A stretch of 64,000 nt of DNA from Flavobacterium geliluteum. GTDB taxonomy: Bacteria; Bacteroidota; Bacteroidia; Flavobacteriales; Flavobacteriaceae. The translations under genes and the position numbers were made by a program. A model generated the notes under the pieces. That model saw only the letters and a list, made by a program, of their open reading frames with translations, did no database searches and had not been told where the DNA came from. Positions 45,245 to 54,658 of the stretch are shown here, in pieces; within the stretch, counting starts at the first letter, position 1, and each line of letters begins with the position of its first letter. Location of the stretch: contig NZ_JAGFBV010000006.1 of the NCBI RefSeq assembly GCF_017948595.1, positions 62,001-126,000 on the forward strand, in the 5' to 3' direction.

Positions 45245-47232
45245 GGCAATTGTTCTTGTAGTTTTTTTATATCGTCACGTAATTTTGCTGCCTGTAAAAA
45301 GTCAAGTTCCTTCGCCGCTTTTTCCATTGATTTGCGTTTCTCACGAATCATTTTTTCTAATTCGGCTTTTGGTAAATATTTCGTTTCTGGTTCTGCCGCA
45401 AGAGACAAATTATGACCTAGTTCGTATTCTACCAAAGGATTTTTGGTAAAAGCGCTTTCTATTTTTTTATTTAAAGCCTGAGGAGTTACGCCGTTTTCCG
45501 TATTAAAGGTAATCTGTTTGGTTCTTCGATAATTGGTTTCGTCAATTGTTTTTTGCATACTTGCCGTAATTTTATCGGCATACATAATGGCTTTTCCGTT
45601 TAGATTTCGAGCTGCCCGACCAATAGTTTGGGTGAGCGAGCGGTGGCTTCGTAAAAAACCTTCTTTGTCGGCGTCTAAAATTGCAACCAACGAAACTTCC
45701 GGTAAATCAAGACCTTCACGAAGCAGGTTGACTCCAATTAAGACATCAAAAATACCTTTACGTAAATCCTGCATAATTTCGATACGCTCCAAAGTATCGA
45801 CATCTGAGTGAATGTAACGACAGCGAATACTCACTTTGGTTAAATATTTGGCCAATTCTTCCGCCATTCTTTTGGTCAGAGTGGTAACCAAAACCCTTTC
45901 GTCCAGTTCACAACGAATCTGTATTTCTTCAATTAAATCATCAATTTGGTTCAAACTTGGGCGTATTTCTATAATTGGGTCTAATAAACCAGTTGGGCGA
46001 ATTACTTGCTCAACATAAATTCCGTCTGATTTTTGCAATTCATAATCGGCGGGCGTTGCAGATACGTAAATCACCTGATTTTGCATGGCTTCAAATTCTT
46101 CAAATTTCAAAGGGCGATTGTCCATAGCTGCAGGTAAACGAAAACCATACTCGACTAGATTTTCTTTTCGACTACGATCGCCTCCATACATAGCGTGTAC
46201 TTGCGAAATGGTCACGTGACTTTCGTCAACTACCATTAAATAATCATTTGGAAAATAATCCAACAAACAGAAAGGTCTCGTGCCCGCTTCTCTTCCGTCA
46301 AGATAACGTGAGTAGTTCTCAATTCCGGAACAATAACCTAGTTCCCGAATCATTTCAAGGTCAAAATTGGTGCGCTCTTCTAATCGTTTTGCTTCCAGAT
46401 GTTTGCCTATTTCCTTAAAATAATCAACCTGTTTGACTAAATCTTGCTGAATTTCCCAAATTGCTCCTTGCAAAACATCGGGAGAAGTCACAAACATATT
46501 GGCCGGATAAATAGTTAGTTTTTTAAATTTTTCTATAACTAATGAAGTTTTAGCGTCAAAAGATTCTATTTCTTCAATTTCGTCTCCAAAAAAGTGAATT
46601 CTAAAAGCATCATCAGCATAACTTGGATACACTTCTACAGTATCACCTTTGATTCTAAAGGTTCCGGGAGTAAAATCAGCTTCGGTTCGGGCGTATAAAC
46701 TTTGTACCAGACTGTGTAATAATTTAGTACGCGAAATCACCTGATCTCTTTCGATAGCAATAACATTTTTCTGAAATTCTACAGGATTTCCAATACCATA
46801 CAAACAAGAAACAGAGGCAATAACAATTATATCTCGACGACCTGATAGGAGAGAAGATGTAGTACTCAAACGCATCTTTTCCAGCTCTTCATTGATAGAT
46901 AAATCTTTTTCTATAAAAACACCAGTAACAGGCATGAAAGCCTCCGGTTGATAATAATCGTAGTACGAAACAAAATATTCTACCGCATTATTCGGAAAAA
47001 ATTGTTTGAATTCTGAGTATAATTGCGCTGCTAACGTTTTGTTATGTGCCAAAACTAATGTCGGTTTTTGAACTTCCTGAATAACATTGGCAACGGTAAA
47101 GGTTTTTCCAGAACCTGTAACACCGAGTAATGTCTGGTACTTTTCGCCATCACGAACACCTTGCGCTAATTTTTCTATCGCTTGCGGTTGATCTCCTTTA
47201 GGGCTGTAATCTGAGGCTACTTGAAATTCCAT
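45241..47232 (-). CDS. uvrB: Excinuclease ABC subunit B
   Basis: The 663-residue nucleotide-excision-repair helicase-like protein loads onto damaged DNA from UvrA and positions UvrC. Walker A GVTGSGKT is at about 37-44, followed by LVLAHNKTLAAQLYSEFK. The beta-hairpin region has FVSYYDYYQPEAFMP (about 88-102). Walker B is MVVDESHVT, the helicase C half has GVNLLREGLDLPEVSLVAILD and QTIGRAARN, and the UvrC-binding UVR motif is at about 625-660. Length and motifs are normal. A -7 box lies 26 nt upstream. Confidence 0.97.
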   Translation of the reverse strand: MEFQVASDYSPKGDQPQAIEKLAQGVRDGEKYQTLLGVTGSGKTFTVANVIQEVQKPTLVLAHNKTLAAQLYSEFKQFFPNNAVEYFVSYYDYYQPEAFMPVTGVFIEKDLSINEELEKMRLSTTSSLLSGRRDIIVIASVSCLYGIGNPVEFQKNVIAIERDQVISRTKLLHSLVQSLYARTEADFTPGTFRIKGDTVEVYPSYADDAFRIHFFGDEIEEIESFDAKTSLVIEKFKKLTIYPANMFVTSPDVLQGAIWEIQQDLVKQVDYFKEIGKHLEAKRLEERTNFDLEMIRELGYCSGIENYSRYLDGREAGTRPFCLLDYFPNDYLMVVDESHVTISQVHAMYGGDRSRKENLVEYGFRLPAAMDNRPLKFEEFEAMQNQVIYVSATPADYELQKSDGIYVEQVIRPTGLLDPIIEIRPSLNQIDDLIEEIQIRCELDERVLVTTLTKRMAEELAKYLTKVSIRCRYIHSDVDTLERIEIMQDLRKGIFDVLIGVNLLREGLDLPEVSLVAILDADKEGFLRSHRSLTQTIGRAARNLNGKAIMYADKITASMQKTIDETNYRRTKQITFNTENGVTPQALNKKIESAFTKNPLVEYELGHNLSLAAEPETKYLPKAELEKMIREKRKSMEKAAKELDFLQAAKLRDDIKKLQEQLP

Positions 47233-47257
47233 TTTAAAAAGTAAAAGTTCTTATTTA

Positions 47258-47265
47258 CAAAGATA
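47258..47265 (-). promoter_or_regulatory. Putative -7 box (TATCTTTG) of uvrB
   Basis: On the minus strand TATCTTTG matches TAnnTTTG and lies 25 nt upstream of the uvrB ATG. The same octamer precedes rlmF and trmD at almost the same distance. Confidence 0.55.
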
Positions 47266-47362
47266 CAAGTTTGATTTCTTTTTATACGAAAGTAAAATCC
47301 AAAAGAAAACCGCCAACAAATAAATGCTGACGATTGTTCCATTTTACTAATTCTGGGGTAAC

Positions 47363-50300
47363 TTAGAAACTAAAGCTCAATCTTGCAAACACAAAACGTC
47401 CGTTTTGACCAAATTGTGAAACATTTCGTGAGTAAACAAACTGATTTTGATTAGACAAATCAATAGCGGTTGCGGTTGGCGCATAGGTTACGTTTCCACC
47501 AGCATCAACACCATTGGCTCTCCTGGCGGTTTGCGGACCTAAGTTTTTATCAGGATAAATGTCAAAAATATTGTTAGCTCCAATTACAATTTTAGTAAAA
47601 TCAGTAATTTTAAAGCCTACAGACATATCAGTAATTACTTTTCCTCCCCAAACTGGATGCTCATTTTCTACGGCTTTACCATTTACAATAGTGGCGCCCA
47701 CAAATCCGTCACCATTTACATCTGCAACGTTTGGATCTGTAACTTCTCCAAAATATACATTTCTTAAAAAGAAATCGAATTTTTTATAAGTAAGATTATT
47801 TGTTAAGTTCACTTTTATTCGTGGAACTGCTTCTTCCAGATATATTCTTGAGGATTCAGAGTAATAAGTATTTACCTGTCCGGCGGCTTCCAAAATTGGT
47901 GAAGCGTGAATACTGCCTACCTGCTGCGTTTTTGAAAAAGTTCCTGACAAATCATTTTTTAAGGTCAAATTTTCATTTAAATTTAATTTGTTCGTAATCA
48001 CAACATCGATTCCTTTTGATTCCGTATCGATCGCATTAGCAAAGAAAGTAGCCGCATTGGCGCCCGCTTGGTCGTAAAGCGACTGTGTTACAGGAGTTGG
48101 AGTAAATTGATCGGTAAGTACCACTCTGTCTTTTATTTTTATGTAATAAGCATCGGCCGTGATCGTAATATTAGCTGATGGTATTTTGGCACTAAATCCT
48201 GCACTTGCACTTCTGGATTCTTCTTGTTTTAATTTTGGAATACCCAATAAACCTGCTATTTGAGAATCATTGCTGAATGTTCCTACTTCAAAAGGTACAC
48301 CTCCTGTAAATTGTGTTGCAGTCGATTCGTAGTAAATTTGATGTAAAGAAGGTGCTCTAAAACCCGTAGAGAAAGCACCGCGCAAGTTGATGTTATCTGT
48401 TATTTTGTAACGTGTGGCTAATTTAAAATTCGTAGTGCTTCCAAAATCTGAATAATTTTCAAAACGTACGGCTCCGTTTAGCAACCATTTTTCAGTAACA
48501 TCTAATTCTAAGTCGGTATAAACGGCAACGCTATTTCTTTTTTCGTCTTTTGCATTAGCGGCTCTATATCCGGGAAAAACTTGCGCTCCTCCAGGTCTTG
48601 CGGCACCAAAAAAATCGGTCACTCGTATATTGGCAGGTGTTGTTCCTGTAACTACATTTCCGTTAATGTCATACTGGCTGTACGAATCAGGAACACCGGC
48701 ATTGATACCATACATTTCGTAACGATATTCAGCACCGAAAGCTACGTTTAAAGTATTGAACTTTTTACTCAAATCGAAATTGGTTGTGTTTTGAGAAAAA
48801 CGCAAACCTCCTGCATCAAATTCTGTTGGTGAGCCTTCTCTTAAAGTGGCATTTACAGTGTTTTCTATATTGTAATCAAAAGCATTTCTTCCAAAGGTAT
48901 TGCTCAGGTCAAAATTCCAATCTTTAAAAAGAGTACCTCTAAGTCCTGCTGCAGCAGAAAGGTCATTAATGGTAGAATGTATTTCAGGTAAAAAGCCGTT
49001 CAAATACAAGCCTGTGTAGGATCTTGATTGATTTGGCCTTCTGAAAAAACCGGCAGATTCTCCTTCTCTGTAACTTGTACCGCCAAAAACATACACTTCT
49101 AATTTATCGTTTATAGGGTAAGCAGCATTCAGAAAGAACTGAACACTTTCAAATGAAGATTGTCCCACACGCATATTAAAATTTTTTCTTTCCAGATTTC
49201 GATAAGCCAGTTCTCCGTCGGTTGCATCAAAATTTAATGCAGTTTGTAACTGCGGGATAGTGGTAGCATTACTTATGGCGGTTTGTTGAGCACTTGTAAA
49301 ATAGCTCACTTGTGGCGCATATCCTTTTATCGTATTGATTATTTGTGTTGTATTTGGTGTATTACTTATATTTCCGAACAAAGAATTGATGTTGATGCCA
49401 TCTTCAGAAGCTCTTTGTTCAATAGCATTATAAGCATTGTAAATAGTACCGGCTGCATCATTAGCTCTGCTTGTGGCATCACGCAATTGCAAACTTCCTG
49501 TTACGTTGATAAAACTTTTCTCTTTGCCTAAATTTGTACCATAATTTAGGTCCAATTGGTAATGATTTCCATCATTTCCGCCTCTGTGATCATTAGCATT
49601 TTTTGAGAAATTGCTTCCTGAAAAAAGATTAATATCGAGTTTTTTAGTATCTTTTTTTATATTTAAATTGATCACTCCTGCAATAGCATCTGAGCCGTAT
49701 TGAGCAGAAGCTCCATCTCTTAAAACCTCAATTTTTTCGAGAGCAAATGAGGGAATGGCGTTCAAATCTGTTCCTACTGATCCTCTTCCGGGAGTTCCGT
49801 TAATATTTACTAATGATGAAGTGTGTCTCCTTTTACCATTTAGCAAAACCAAAACCTGATCGGGTCCCAAACCTCTCAATTGGGCAGGGTCAAGGTGATC
49901 TGTTCCGTCTGCTACAGTTTGTGTGTTGGAGGTAAAGGAAGGTGCCACCATATTCAAAATCTGATTTAAATTGGTTTGTGCGCCCTGAGTGGCAATATCT
50001 TTCATCGCAATCACATCAATTGGCACGGCAGATTCTGTGACGGTTCTGGTCGGATTACGTGACCCAATAATGACCACATCCTGCAAAGTTTCGCCGCTTC
50101 CACTTGCTAAAGTAACATTTACAACAGGCCCGGTAACGGTTACAGTTTTGCTTTCTAGCCCCACATACGAAAATTGCAGTACGTCTCCAATTTTAGCTTC
50201 AATAGTATAATTTCCTTCAATATCGGTGACTGCCCCTCGTTGTGTACCTTTTACCAGTACGCTAACCCCGGGTAAGGAAGCTCCAGTTTCATCTACGACT

Positions 50301-50482
50301 TTTCCTTTTACAAGGTCAATTTTATTGTTTTGAGTTATCCGAACGTTGTTTTCTGGTGTGTTTTTAAGATCAGTTGCATTTAAATTGTTACTGTTGGCGA
50401 GAATAATGGCTAATGCAAATGGCGAAAGCGACACCTTTTTGAGTCGTAAAAGCATTCCATTTTTGAATAGATCTTTTTTCAT
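47363..50482 (-). CDS. TonB-dependent outer-membrane receptor with N-terminal carboxypeptidase-regulatory-like domain
   Basis: The 1039-residue receptor starts with a signal-like region (about 1-37). A carboxypeptidase-regulatory-like domain follows (VKGKVVDETGASLPGVSVLV, about 58-77). The plug (about 135-250) has VIIGSRNPTRTVTESAVPID, LDPAQLRGLGPDQVLVLLNG and LEKIEVLRDGASAQYGSDAI, the classical TonB plug motif. The 22-strand barrel ends with the terminal aromatic FVFARLSFSF. The layout resembles siderophore/vitamin-type receptors more than SusC. No SusD-like or DUF4249 partner is adjacent and no regulator is near, so the substrate is unknown. Confidence 0.93.
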   Translation of the reverse strand: MKKDLFKNGMLLRLKKVSLSPFALAIILANSNNLNATDLKNTPENNVRITQNNKIDLVKGKVVDETGASLPGVSVLVKGTQRGAVTDIEGNYTIEAKIGDVLQFSYVGLESKTVTVTGPVVNVTLASGSGETLQDVVIIGSRNPTRTVTESAVPIDVIAMKDIATQGAQTNLNQILNMVAPSFTSNTQTVADGTDHLDPAQLRGLGPDQVLVLLNGKRRHTSSLVNINGTPGRGSVGTDLNAIPSFALEKIEVLRDGASAQYGSDAIAGVINLNIKKDTKKLDINLFSGSNFSKNANDHRGGNDGNHYQLDLNYGTNLGKEKSFINVTGSLQLRDATSRANDAAGTIYNAYNAIEQRASEDGININSLFGNISNTPNTTQIINTIKGYAPQVSYFTSAQQTAISNATTIPQLQTALNFDATDGELAYRNLERKNFNMRVGQSSFESVQFFLNAAYPINDKLEVYVFGGTSYREGESAGFFRRPNQSRSYTGLYLNGFLPEIHSTINDLSAAAGLRGTLFKDWNFDLSNTFGRNAFDYNIENTVNATLREGSPTEFDAGGLRFSQNTTNFDLSKKFNTLNVAFGAEYRYEMYGINAGVPDSYSQYDINGNVVTGTTPANIRVTDFFGAARPGGAQVFPGYRAANAKDEKRNSVAVYTDLELDVTEKWLLNGAVRFENYSDFGSTTNFKLATRYKITDNINLRGAFSTGFRAPSLHQIYYESTATQFTGGVPFEVGTFSNDSQIAGLLGIPKLKQEESRSASAGFSAKIPSANITITADAYYIKIKDRVVLTDQFTPTPVTQSLYDQAGANAATFFANAIDTESKGIDVVITNKLNLNENLTLKNDLSGTFSKTQQVGSIHASPILEAAGQVNTYYSESSRIYLEEAVPRIKVNLTNNLTYKKFDFFLRNVYFGEVTDPNVADVNGDGFVGATIVNGKAVENEHPVWGGKVITDMSVGFKITDFTKIVIGANNIFDIYPDKNLGPQTARRANGVDAGGNVTYAPTATAIDLSNQNQFVYSRNVSQFGQNGRFVFARLSFSF

Positions 50483-50889
50483 AATTTTGGTTTGTTATTA
50501 ATTTGGTTTTGAAATAATAGAAATCAAAAAAATAATTTAAAATAGGCTTTGGGCACTATAATAAATTAATGAGAAGGGGATTTTGAATTTGTTTTTGGTA
50601 TGAATCTTTAAGGCATGAGAATCTGAACCATTGGTAATAGCGACTTTATTGGAAAAGATGATGCTGTACTATGCTTGCAAATTAAAGTGGTATTATTCGC
50701 CAGATTGTAAAACATCAAAAATAAATTTCTTGTAATGGTAAAACTACATAATTTTATATTAAAATTCTTACTCAAGGTAAAAAAAATATAAACTTTTTAG
50801 ATTATTTAAGTATACGGTAGTTTAAAAGCATTAAAAATAGTTTTTTTTGAAATTTAAGATTCTATTTTTATTGTTTTTAGAATTTAAAA
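50483..50889. other. Gene-free region upstream of the TonB receptor gene
   Basis: 407 bp without an ORF. A minus-strand TATTTTTG (50716-50723) is a possible promoter box for the receptor gene with a leader of about 230 nt. Nothing else is recognisable. Confidence 0.5.
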
Positions 50890-51834
50890 TTACAACTTCC
50901 ACTCTTTTTGCTGATTAGCGCTTAAGAAAGTCCAAGCAACAATACGACTTGTTTTTTGCCCTTGCGCCATATCAATGGTCTTGATTTTGGAAGCATTTAC
51001 TTTGTTTAAAGTCTTATAAATGCTCGAAAGGTTTTCTTTCTTGGATACTAAAGTCGTGAACCACAAACATTGCATGGGATATTTGGCACTTTCGTAAATC
51101 ATTTGAGTTACAAAACCAATTTCTCCGCCATTGCACCATAATTCGGCATTGTGGCCTCCGAAATTCAAAATTGGATTGGTTGTTTTTTTCTCTTTCGGAT
51201 TTAAATTTGAAATCTTGCGAACAGTACTTTTGTTGGCTTCGGCTTCTGAAGCGTGAAACGGTGGATTGCACATTGTAAACGTGAATCGATCTTCGGGAGT
51301 AATGATGTTTTTAAAAATAAATCTTGATTCTGTTTGTTGTTGCAAACTGATGGCGTCAATTAAATGCGGATTGGCTTCGATAATAGTACTACAATTGTCA
51401 ATAGCAACTTCGTCAATATCGGTGCCCACAAAATTCCAGTCGTAAAGTGCATTTCCTAAAATTGGATAAATACAATTGGCTCCTGTACCCACATCAAGAC
51501 CTAAAACATTTACCCCTTCCGGCTGAATGCCGTTATTGGTTTCTGTTAGTAAATCGGCCAGATAATGAATGTAATCTGCTCTTCCGGGAATAGGAGGGCA
51601 GAGGTATTTTTTGGGGATGTCCCAATTTTGAATTTTATAATAGGTCTGTAGCAATGCTTTGTTGAGCAATTTTACAGCTTCGGGATCACTAAAATCTATT
51701 GTTTCGATGCCGTGAATGTTGATGGCAACATGTTTTTTTAATTCGGGACAATTTGAAATAAGTAGTGCAAAATCGTATCGCGAACGATGAAGATTTCGTG
51801 GATGTAAATTGGTTTTTTCAGAATCGTCTATCAT
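50890..51834 (-). CDS. rlmF: 23S rRNA (adenine(1618)-N6)-methyltransferase
   Basis: The 314-residue SAM-dependent methyltransferase modifies A1618 of 23S rRNA. The family N-terminus NLHPRNLHRSRYDFALLI is clear. VNLGLDVGTGANCIYPILG-type motif I (here GLDVGTGANCIYPI, near 123) and the amino-methyltransferase catalytic motif CNPPFHAS (near 188-195) are present. The length matches E. coli RlmF (308 aa). A -7 box lies 21 nt upstream. Confidence 0.93.
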   Translation of the reverse strand: MIDDSEKTNLHPRNLHRSRYDFALLISNCPELKKHVAINIHGIETIDFSDPEAVKLLNKALLQTYYKIQNWDIPKKYLCPPIPGRADYIHYLADLLTETNNGIQPEGVNVLGLDVGTGANCIYPILGNALYDWNFVGTDIDEVAIDNCSTIIEANPHLIDAISLQQQTESRFIFKNIITPEDRFTFTMCNPPFHASEAEANKSTVRKISNLNPKEKKTTNPILNFGGHNAELWCNGGEIGFVTQMIYESAKYPMQCLWFTTLVSKKENLSSIYKTLNKVNASKIKTIDMAQGQKTSRIVAWTFLSANQQKEWKL

Positions 51835-51855
51835 TTTATTTTATCAATTTGGGTG

Positions 51856-51863
51856 CAAAGATA
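51856..51863 (-). promoter_or_regulatory. Putative -7 box (TATCTTTG) of rlmF
   Basis: On the minus strand TATCTTTG matches TAnnTTTG and lies 21 nt upstream of the ATG at 51834. Confidence 0.5.
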
Positions 51864-51902
51864 GTCATTCCTTTTTGGGAAATTGTATTTATGAAAATGA
51901 TT

Positions 51903-51986
51903 GCCCTAGCCCTGATGGAAGCGACATCCTTTTTCTGGCTTTTTTTGCCAGGAAAAGATACAGCGGACAGCAGGAAATAGCTTCTA
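51903..51986. repeat. Dispersed hairpin-core repeat, type A (forward orientation)
   Basis: GCCCTAGCCCTGATGGAAGC, then GACATCC, then a stem with CTGGC and GCCAG arms, then AAAAGATACAGCGGACAGCA and GGAAATAGCTTCT. It fills the gap between rlmF and the thiamine pyrophosphokinase gene and touches the latter's 3' end. Confidence 0.65.
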
Positions 51987-52646
51987 ATCATTACATTCCA
52001 TTAATAATAAATCGCCATCTTCGTGGAAGATACTTACGAGTCCGTCCTGAGCCACGGCGTTGCTGCTACCGGTTCTATAGCCAATTGTGAGGGTGTCATT
52101 TTGCAAAGGATATTGCAAATTGGTCGAAGAAATGCCATTGACCACCCCGATCGGAATTAGAGAAATAGGGGTTTTGGCGGTGTACCATTTTTCGAATTTT
52201 TTAGGCAATAAAAATATTTTGGAGTGATCATCGAGAATCACAATTTTGAGTAAATTTCTGTATCGAACGATGTTGGTAAGATTGGTGATGGTGTGATCGG
52301 CACGTTTTCCTGTTGCCCAAATTACGTTGACTGCGGGGATTTTTCGTTGGATAAGATAGTCAAAAGCCTTCTCCAGATCGGTTTTATCCTGATCGGGAGC
52401 GTGTACGATTTCGATTGGAAATTGCGAGGTTTTGTAGGTTTCCGGATCAAAACCACGATCAAAATCACCCAAAAGTACATCTATTTTGATGTCGAGTTTA
52501 ATGACTCTTTCGATAGCAGAATCGAGTACGATGACCAACGGCGACCATTCGAGCAACTGTCCGAGCAACTCATTATTGCAGGACGCGCCATTGGCAATAA
52601 TTAAGGCCGGTTCCTGATCGTCGCGAACTATATGGTGTGATGACAT
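51984..52646 (-). CDS. Thiamine pyrophosphokinase
   Basis: About 220 residues from the ATG at 52646 (MSSHHIVRDDQEPALIIANG). The longer frame from 52706 encodes only a translated intergenic repeat (SKINNLKSKIS) and is rejected. The enzyme converts thiamine to thiamine diphosphate with ATP. Catalytic segments are LIIANGASCN, VLLGDFDRGFD (GDFD) and HAPDQDKTDLEKAFDYL (D-x-x-K-T-D), plus the C-terminal thiamine-binding ISLIPIG and YRTGSSNAV. The length is normal for this family. Confidence 0.88.
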   Translation of the reverse strand: MSSHHIVRDDQEPALIIANGASCNNELLGQLLEWSPLVIVLDSAIERVIKLDIKIDVLLGDFDRGFDPETYKTSQFPIEIVHAPDQDKTDLEKAFDYLIQRKIPAVNVIWATGKRADHTITNLTNIVRYRNLLKIVILDDHSKIFLLPKKFEKWYTAKTPISLIPIGVVNGISSTNLQYPLQNDTLTIGYRTGSSNAVAQDGLVSIFHEDGDLLLMECND

Positions 52647-52683
52647 GCTGATTTTAGATTTTAGATTGTTGATTTTAGATTGT

Positions 52684-52860
52684 TGATCAGTGAAAAGCGA
52701 TTTCAAGCTTTAATTTTTTTAAAAAAACTTAGAATCTAAGTCTCTAAGGGCCTCGGAACCTCTCTTAAACTAAATTTTTGATCACTGAATACTAATTTAT
52801 GACTTTAATTTGAAAAACTTAGAATCTTAGTCCCTCATAAAATCAGTTCCTCTCTTAAAC
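52684..52860. repeat. Tandem duplication of about 90 bp ending in the DinB-like gene
   Basis: Copy 1 (52684-52770) and copy 2 (about 52777-52860) both run TTGATCA.TGAA ... CTTTAATTT..AAAAACTTAGAATCT ... CCTCTCTTAAAC. Copy 2 overlaps the last two codons and stop of the DinB-like gene at 52855, so the ancestral unit may have come from that gene's 3' end. Confidence 0.6.
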
Positions 52861-53295
52861 CAATCTTCGGTGGTAATTGATTTGTCCTAAATGATAGGCG
52901 AGATGCGTAGAAAGATGTACTAGAAAAAAACCTGTTGTCATTTCTTTTTCAAAAACGATTTGCGGGTAAATAGCTGCTAAATCAGCTTCTGTCAAGCTGT
53001 CAAGCGCATTGTTGACTACCGAGATAGTATCTTCGATTTTACTGATTAATTCGGATTTGGGAATGTCTTTTGATGAAAATTCTAAAGGCCTGTTTCTATT
53101 GTAACCTGTTTTACCAATTTCTGCACCAATATAGGCATTTATATTCCCGATGAGGTGCAAGCAAATATTTCCTGTAGAATTGGCGATATTTTTATCGATT
53201 GCCCAAATTTTGCTTTCGTCCTGATAGGCTTCGATTTCGCTTTTAAGTTTGTTAAGGTCTCGGTCAAAAAGTGATTTTAGAGTTTCGATTAACAT
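52855..53295 (-). CDS. DinB-superfamily (DUF1572-like) protein
   Basis: The 146-residue helical-bundle protein has the DinB/YfiT metal triad spacing: His in NICLHLIGNINAYIG (about 46) and the pair in FFLVHLSTHLAYHLGQINYHRR near the C-terminus (about 128-143). DinB-like proteins are metal-dependent thiol transferases or of unknown function. It starts 8 bp after the stop of the GyrI-like gene, so the two are one operon. The last codons are duplicated in the tandem repeat downstream. Confidence 0.8.
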   Translation of the reverse strand: MLIETLKSLFDRDLNKLKSEIEAYQDESKIWAIDKNIANSTGNICLHLIGNINAYIGAEIGKTGYNRNRPLEFSSKDIPKSELISKIEDTISVVNNALDSLTEADLAAIYPQIVFEKEMTTGFFLVHLSTHLAYHLGQINYHRRLV

Positions 53296-53303
53296 AAGTA
53301 TTC

Positions 53304-53786
53304 TTAAATTTTATTTTTTATCGGAATCCAAATATCCTCTTCGGCATTGGGGTCGTCTTTTTTGTATTTATCGGTCATCACAGCAAAATGAGGCCTTTCG
53401 TCAACAATATAGGCAGAATTGGGTAACCATTTTGTAAAAATAGCCTGGTAGGTTTTTTGAGCATCATTTGAAGAACCTTTGTGAGTAAAAACAGCGTAGT
53501 TGCCCTCTGGAATAACTAAAGTATGCATTTCTGAAGGAACTTCGTTAAAATATGAAACCGCAACTGCCGCCCATTTTTGGAAAGTATTGTTAGGATCAAA
53601 AGGATCAAAATGGCCAACGGGAAATACTTCAAGCGAATATAAATTGGAGTTGATGGTGTTTTTAATTTCTTTTCTTCTCGGCATAAAGCCTCTCCATAAC
53701 TGAAAAGTTTTGTTTTCTATAAAATTCATTGAAATGTATTGCCCAATTAGCTTTTGTTCGGATAATTTTTCGATTCTGGCTTCCAT
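53304..53786 (-). CDS. GyrI-like/effector-binding domain protein
   Basis: The 160-residue protein is a stand-alone SHS2/GyrI-like small-molecule-binding domain, as found in the C-termini of AraC-type regulators. Recognisable parts are KLSEQKLIGQYISMNFIENKT at the start, a central SLEVFPVGHFDPFDPNNTF, then VIPEGNYAVFTHKGS (about 91-105), IFTKWLPNSAYIVDERPHFA and a terminal EEDIWIPIKNK. It has no DNA-binding domain. It is the first gene of a pair with the DinB-like gene and lies 10 bp downstream of the DUF4249 gene's stop codon. Confidence 0.8.
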   Translation of the reverse strand: MEARIEKLSEQKLIGQYISMNFIENKTFQLWRGFMPRRKEIKNTINSNLYSLEVFPVGHFDPFDPNNTFQKWAAVAVSYFNEVPSEMHTLVIPEGNYAVFTHKGSSNDAQKTYQAIFTKWLPNSAYIVDERPHFAVMTDKYKKDDPNAEEDIWIPIKNKI

Positions 53787-53796
53787 TTTTCTTGTG

Positions 53797-54618
53797 TTAT
53801 TCTATGATGTACTTTCTGGAATCGGTTTCGCTAAGCGAAAAATAACCCAACGGATAATTGGCAGAATCGGTTGTGTTGATGATATTTCCTCTCACCGTTG
53901 CTGGTGGCGACTGAAAAGGTCCTCCTGAACTATTACCCGCAATACTAACCAAAATACTGATGTAGTTGTAATATTGTTTAGAGATACCAATGTGTGTTAT
54001 CTCAATCACATCGCCGGGCTTTAAGTCTTCGTCATCAGAAATACTAAAAAATTCGTTGCCTTCAAAAAACTTATCCTCATCTGCATAATAGTTCGATTTT
54101 ACTTTGTTAGAATACAGATATTTATACAAATAATAGTTGTTTTCGTTGGCAGGATCATTGTAAAAAGTTTTTATCTCAATGTCTTGTCCAGTAAAACCAC
54201 CTTCGTTATTTTGCTCAATTCGGGTAATAGGAGCAACTGCTTTAAATGTTTCAGAAGCATTGTAAGTATTGCCATTACTGATGACTGTCAGCGTATACGT
54301 CTGACCAATTACTGGTATGAAATTATTGCATACATATTGTCCTGTTTCGGGTATTTCTGTAAAGTTGAATTGTTGGTTGCTGCTGTTTCGGACAAAAACA
54401 GTCGCTCCCGAAACGGTTGGAACTTTGTTTTCAAAATAATCAGCTGTGGTCGTTAGTTTTATGGTTTGTTGAGTTCCTGTCGTTCCTTTTTCCCAGTTGA
54501 TTGCTGCTTCTATAACCAATTTTGGTGGAGCAGCATCCAGATCAATATCTATTACTTCTTCGCAATTGGTAAAGAAAAGAGCCATAAAAAGCACAATTAA
54601 TAAGTGTAATTTTTTCAT
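53797..54618 (-). CDS. DUF4249-family lipoprotein
   Basis: The 273-residue lipoprotein has signal peptide KKLHLLIVLFMALFFTNC with lipobox Cys19, followed by EEVIDIDLDAAPPKLVIEAA, the characteristic DUF4249 start. The rest is beta-sandwich-like. It lies 40 bp downstream of an 800-residue TonB-dependent receptor gene. The DUF4249-TonB receptor pairing is common in Bacteroidota and implies that the lipoprotein sits with the receptor at the outer membrane. The substrate is unknown. Confidence 0.88.
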   Translation of the reverse strand: MKKLHLLIVLFMALFFTNCEEVIDIDLDAAPPKLVIEAAINWEKGTTGTQQTIKLTTTADYFENKVPTVSGATVFVRNSSNQQFNFTEIPETGQYVCNNFIPVIGQTYTLTVISNGNTYNASETFKAVAPITRIEQNNEGGFTGQDIEIKTFYNDPANENNYYLYKYLYSNKVKSNYYADEDKFFEGNEFFSISDDEDLKPGDVIEITHIGISKQYYNYISILVSIAGNSSGGPFQSPPATVRGNIINTTDSANYPLGYFSLSETDSRKYIIE

Positions 54619-54658
54619 AACAATATGATTTATTTTCTTTTGATAGAAAGTGTTTTTT

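Noticed and set aside
50716-50723. TATTTTTG box as firm promoter of the 1039-residue TonB receptor gene
   Set aside because: It is about 230 nt from the ATG with no matching TTG upstream, so it is mentioned only as a possibility.
52647-52706. N-terminal extension of thiamine pyrophosphokinase
   Set aside because: It translates a TTAGATTGTTGATTTTAGAT-type intergenic repeat; the family sequence begins after the ATG at 52646.
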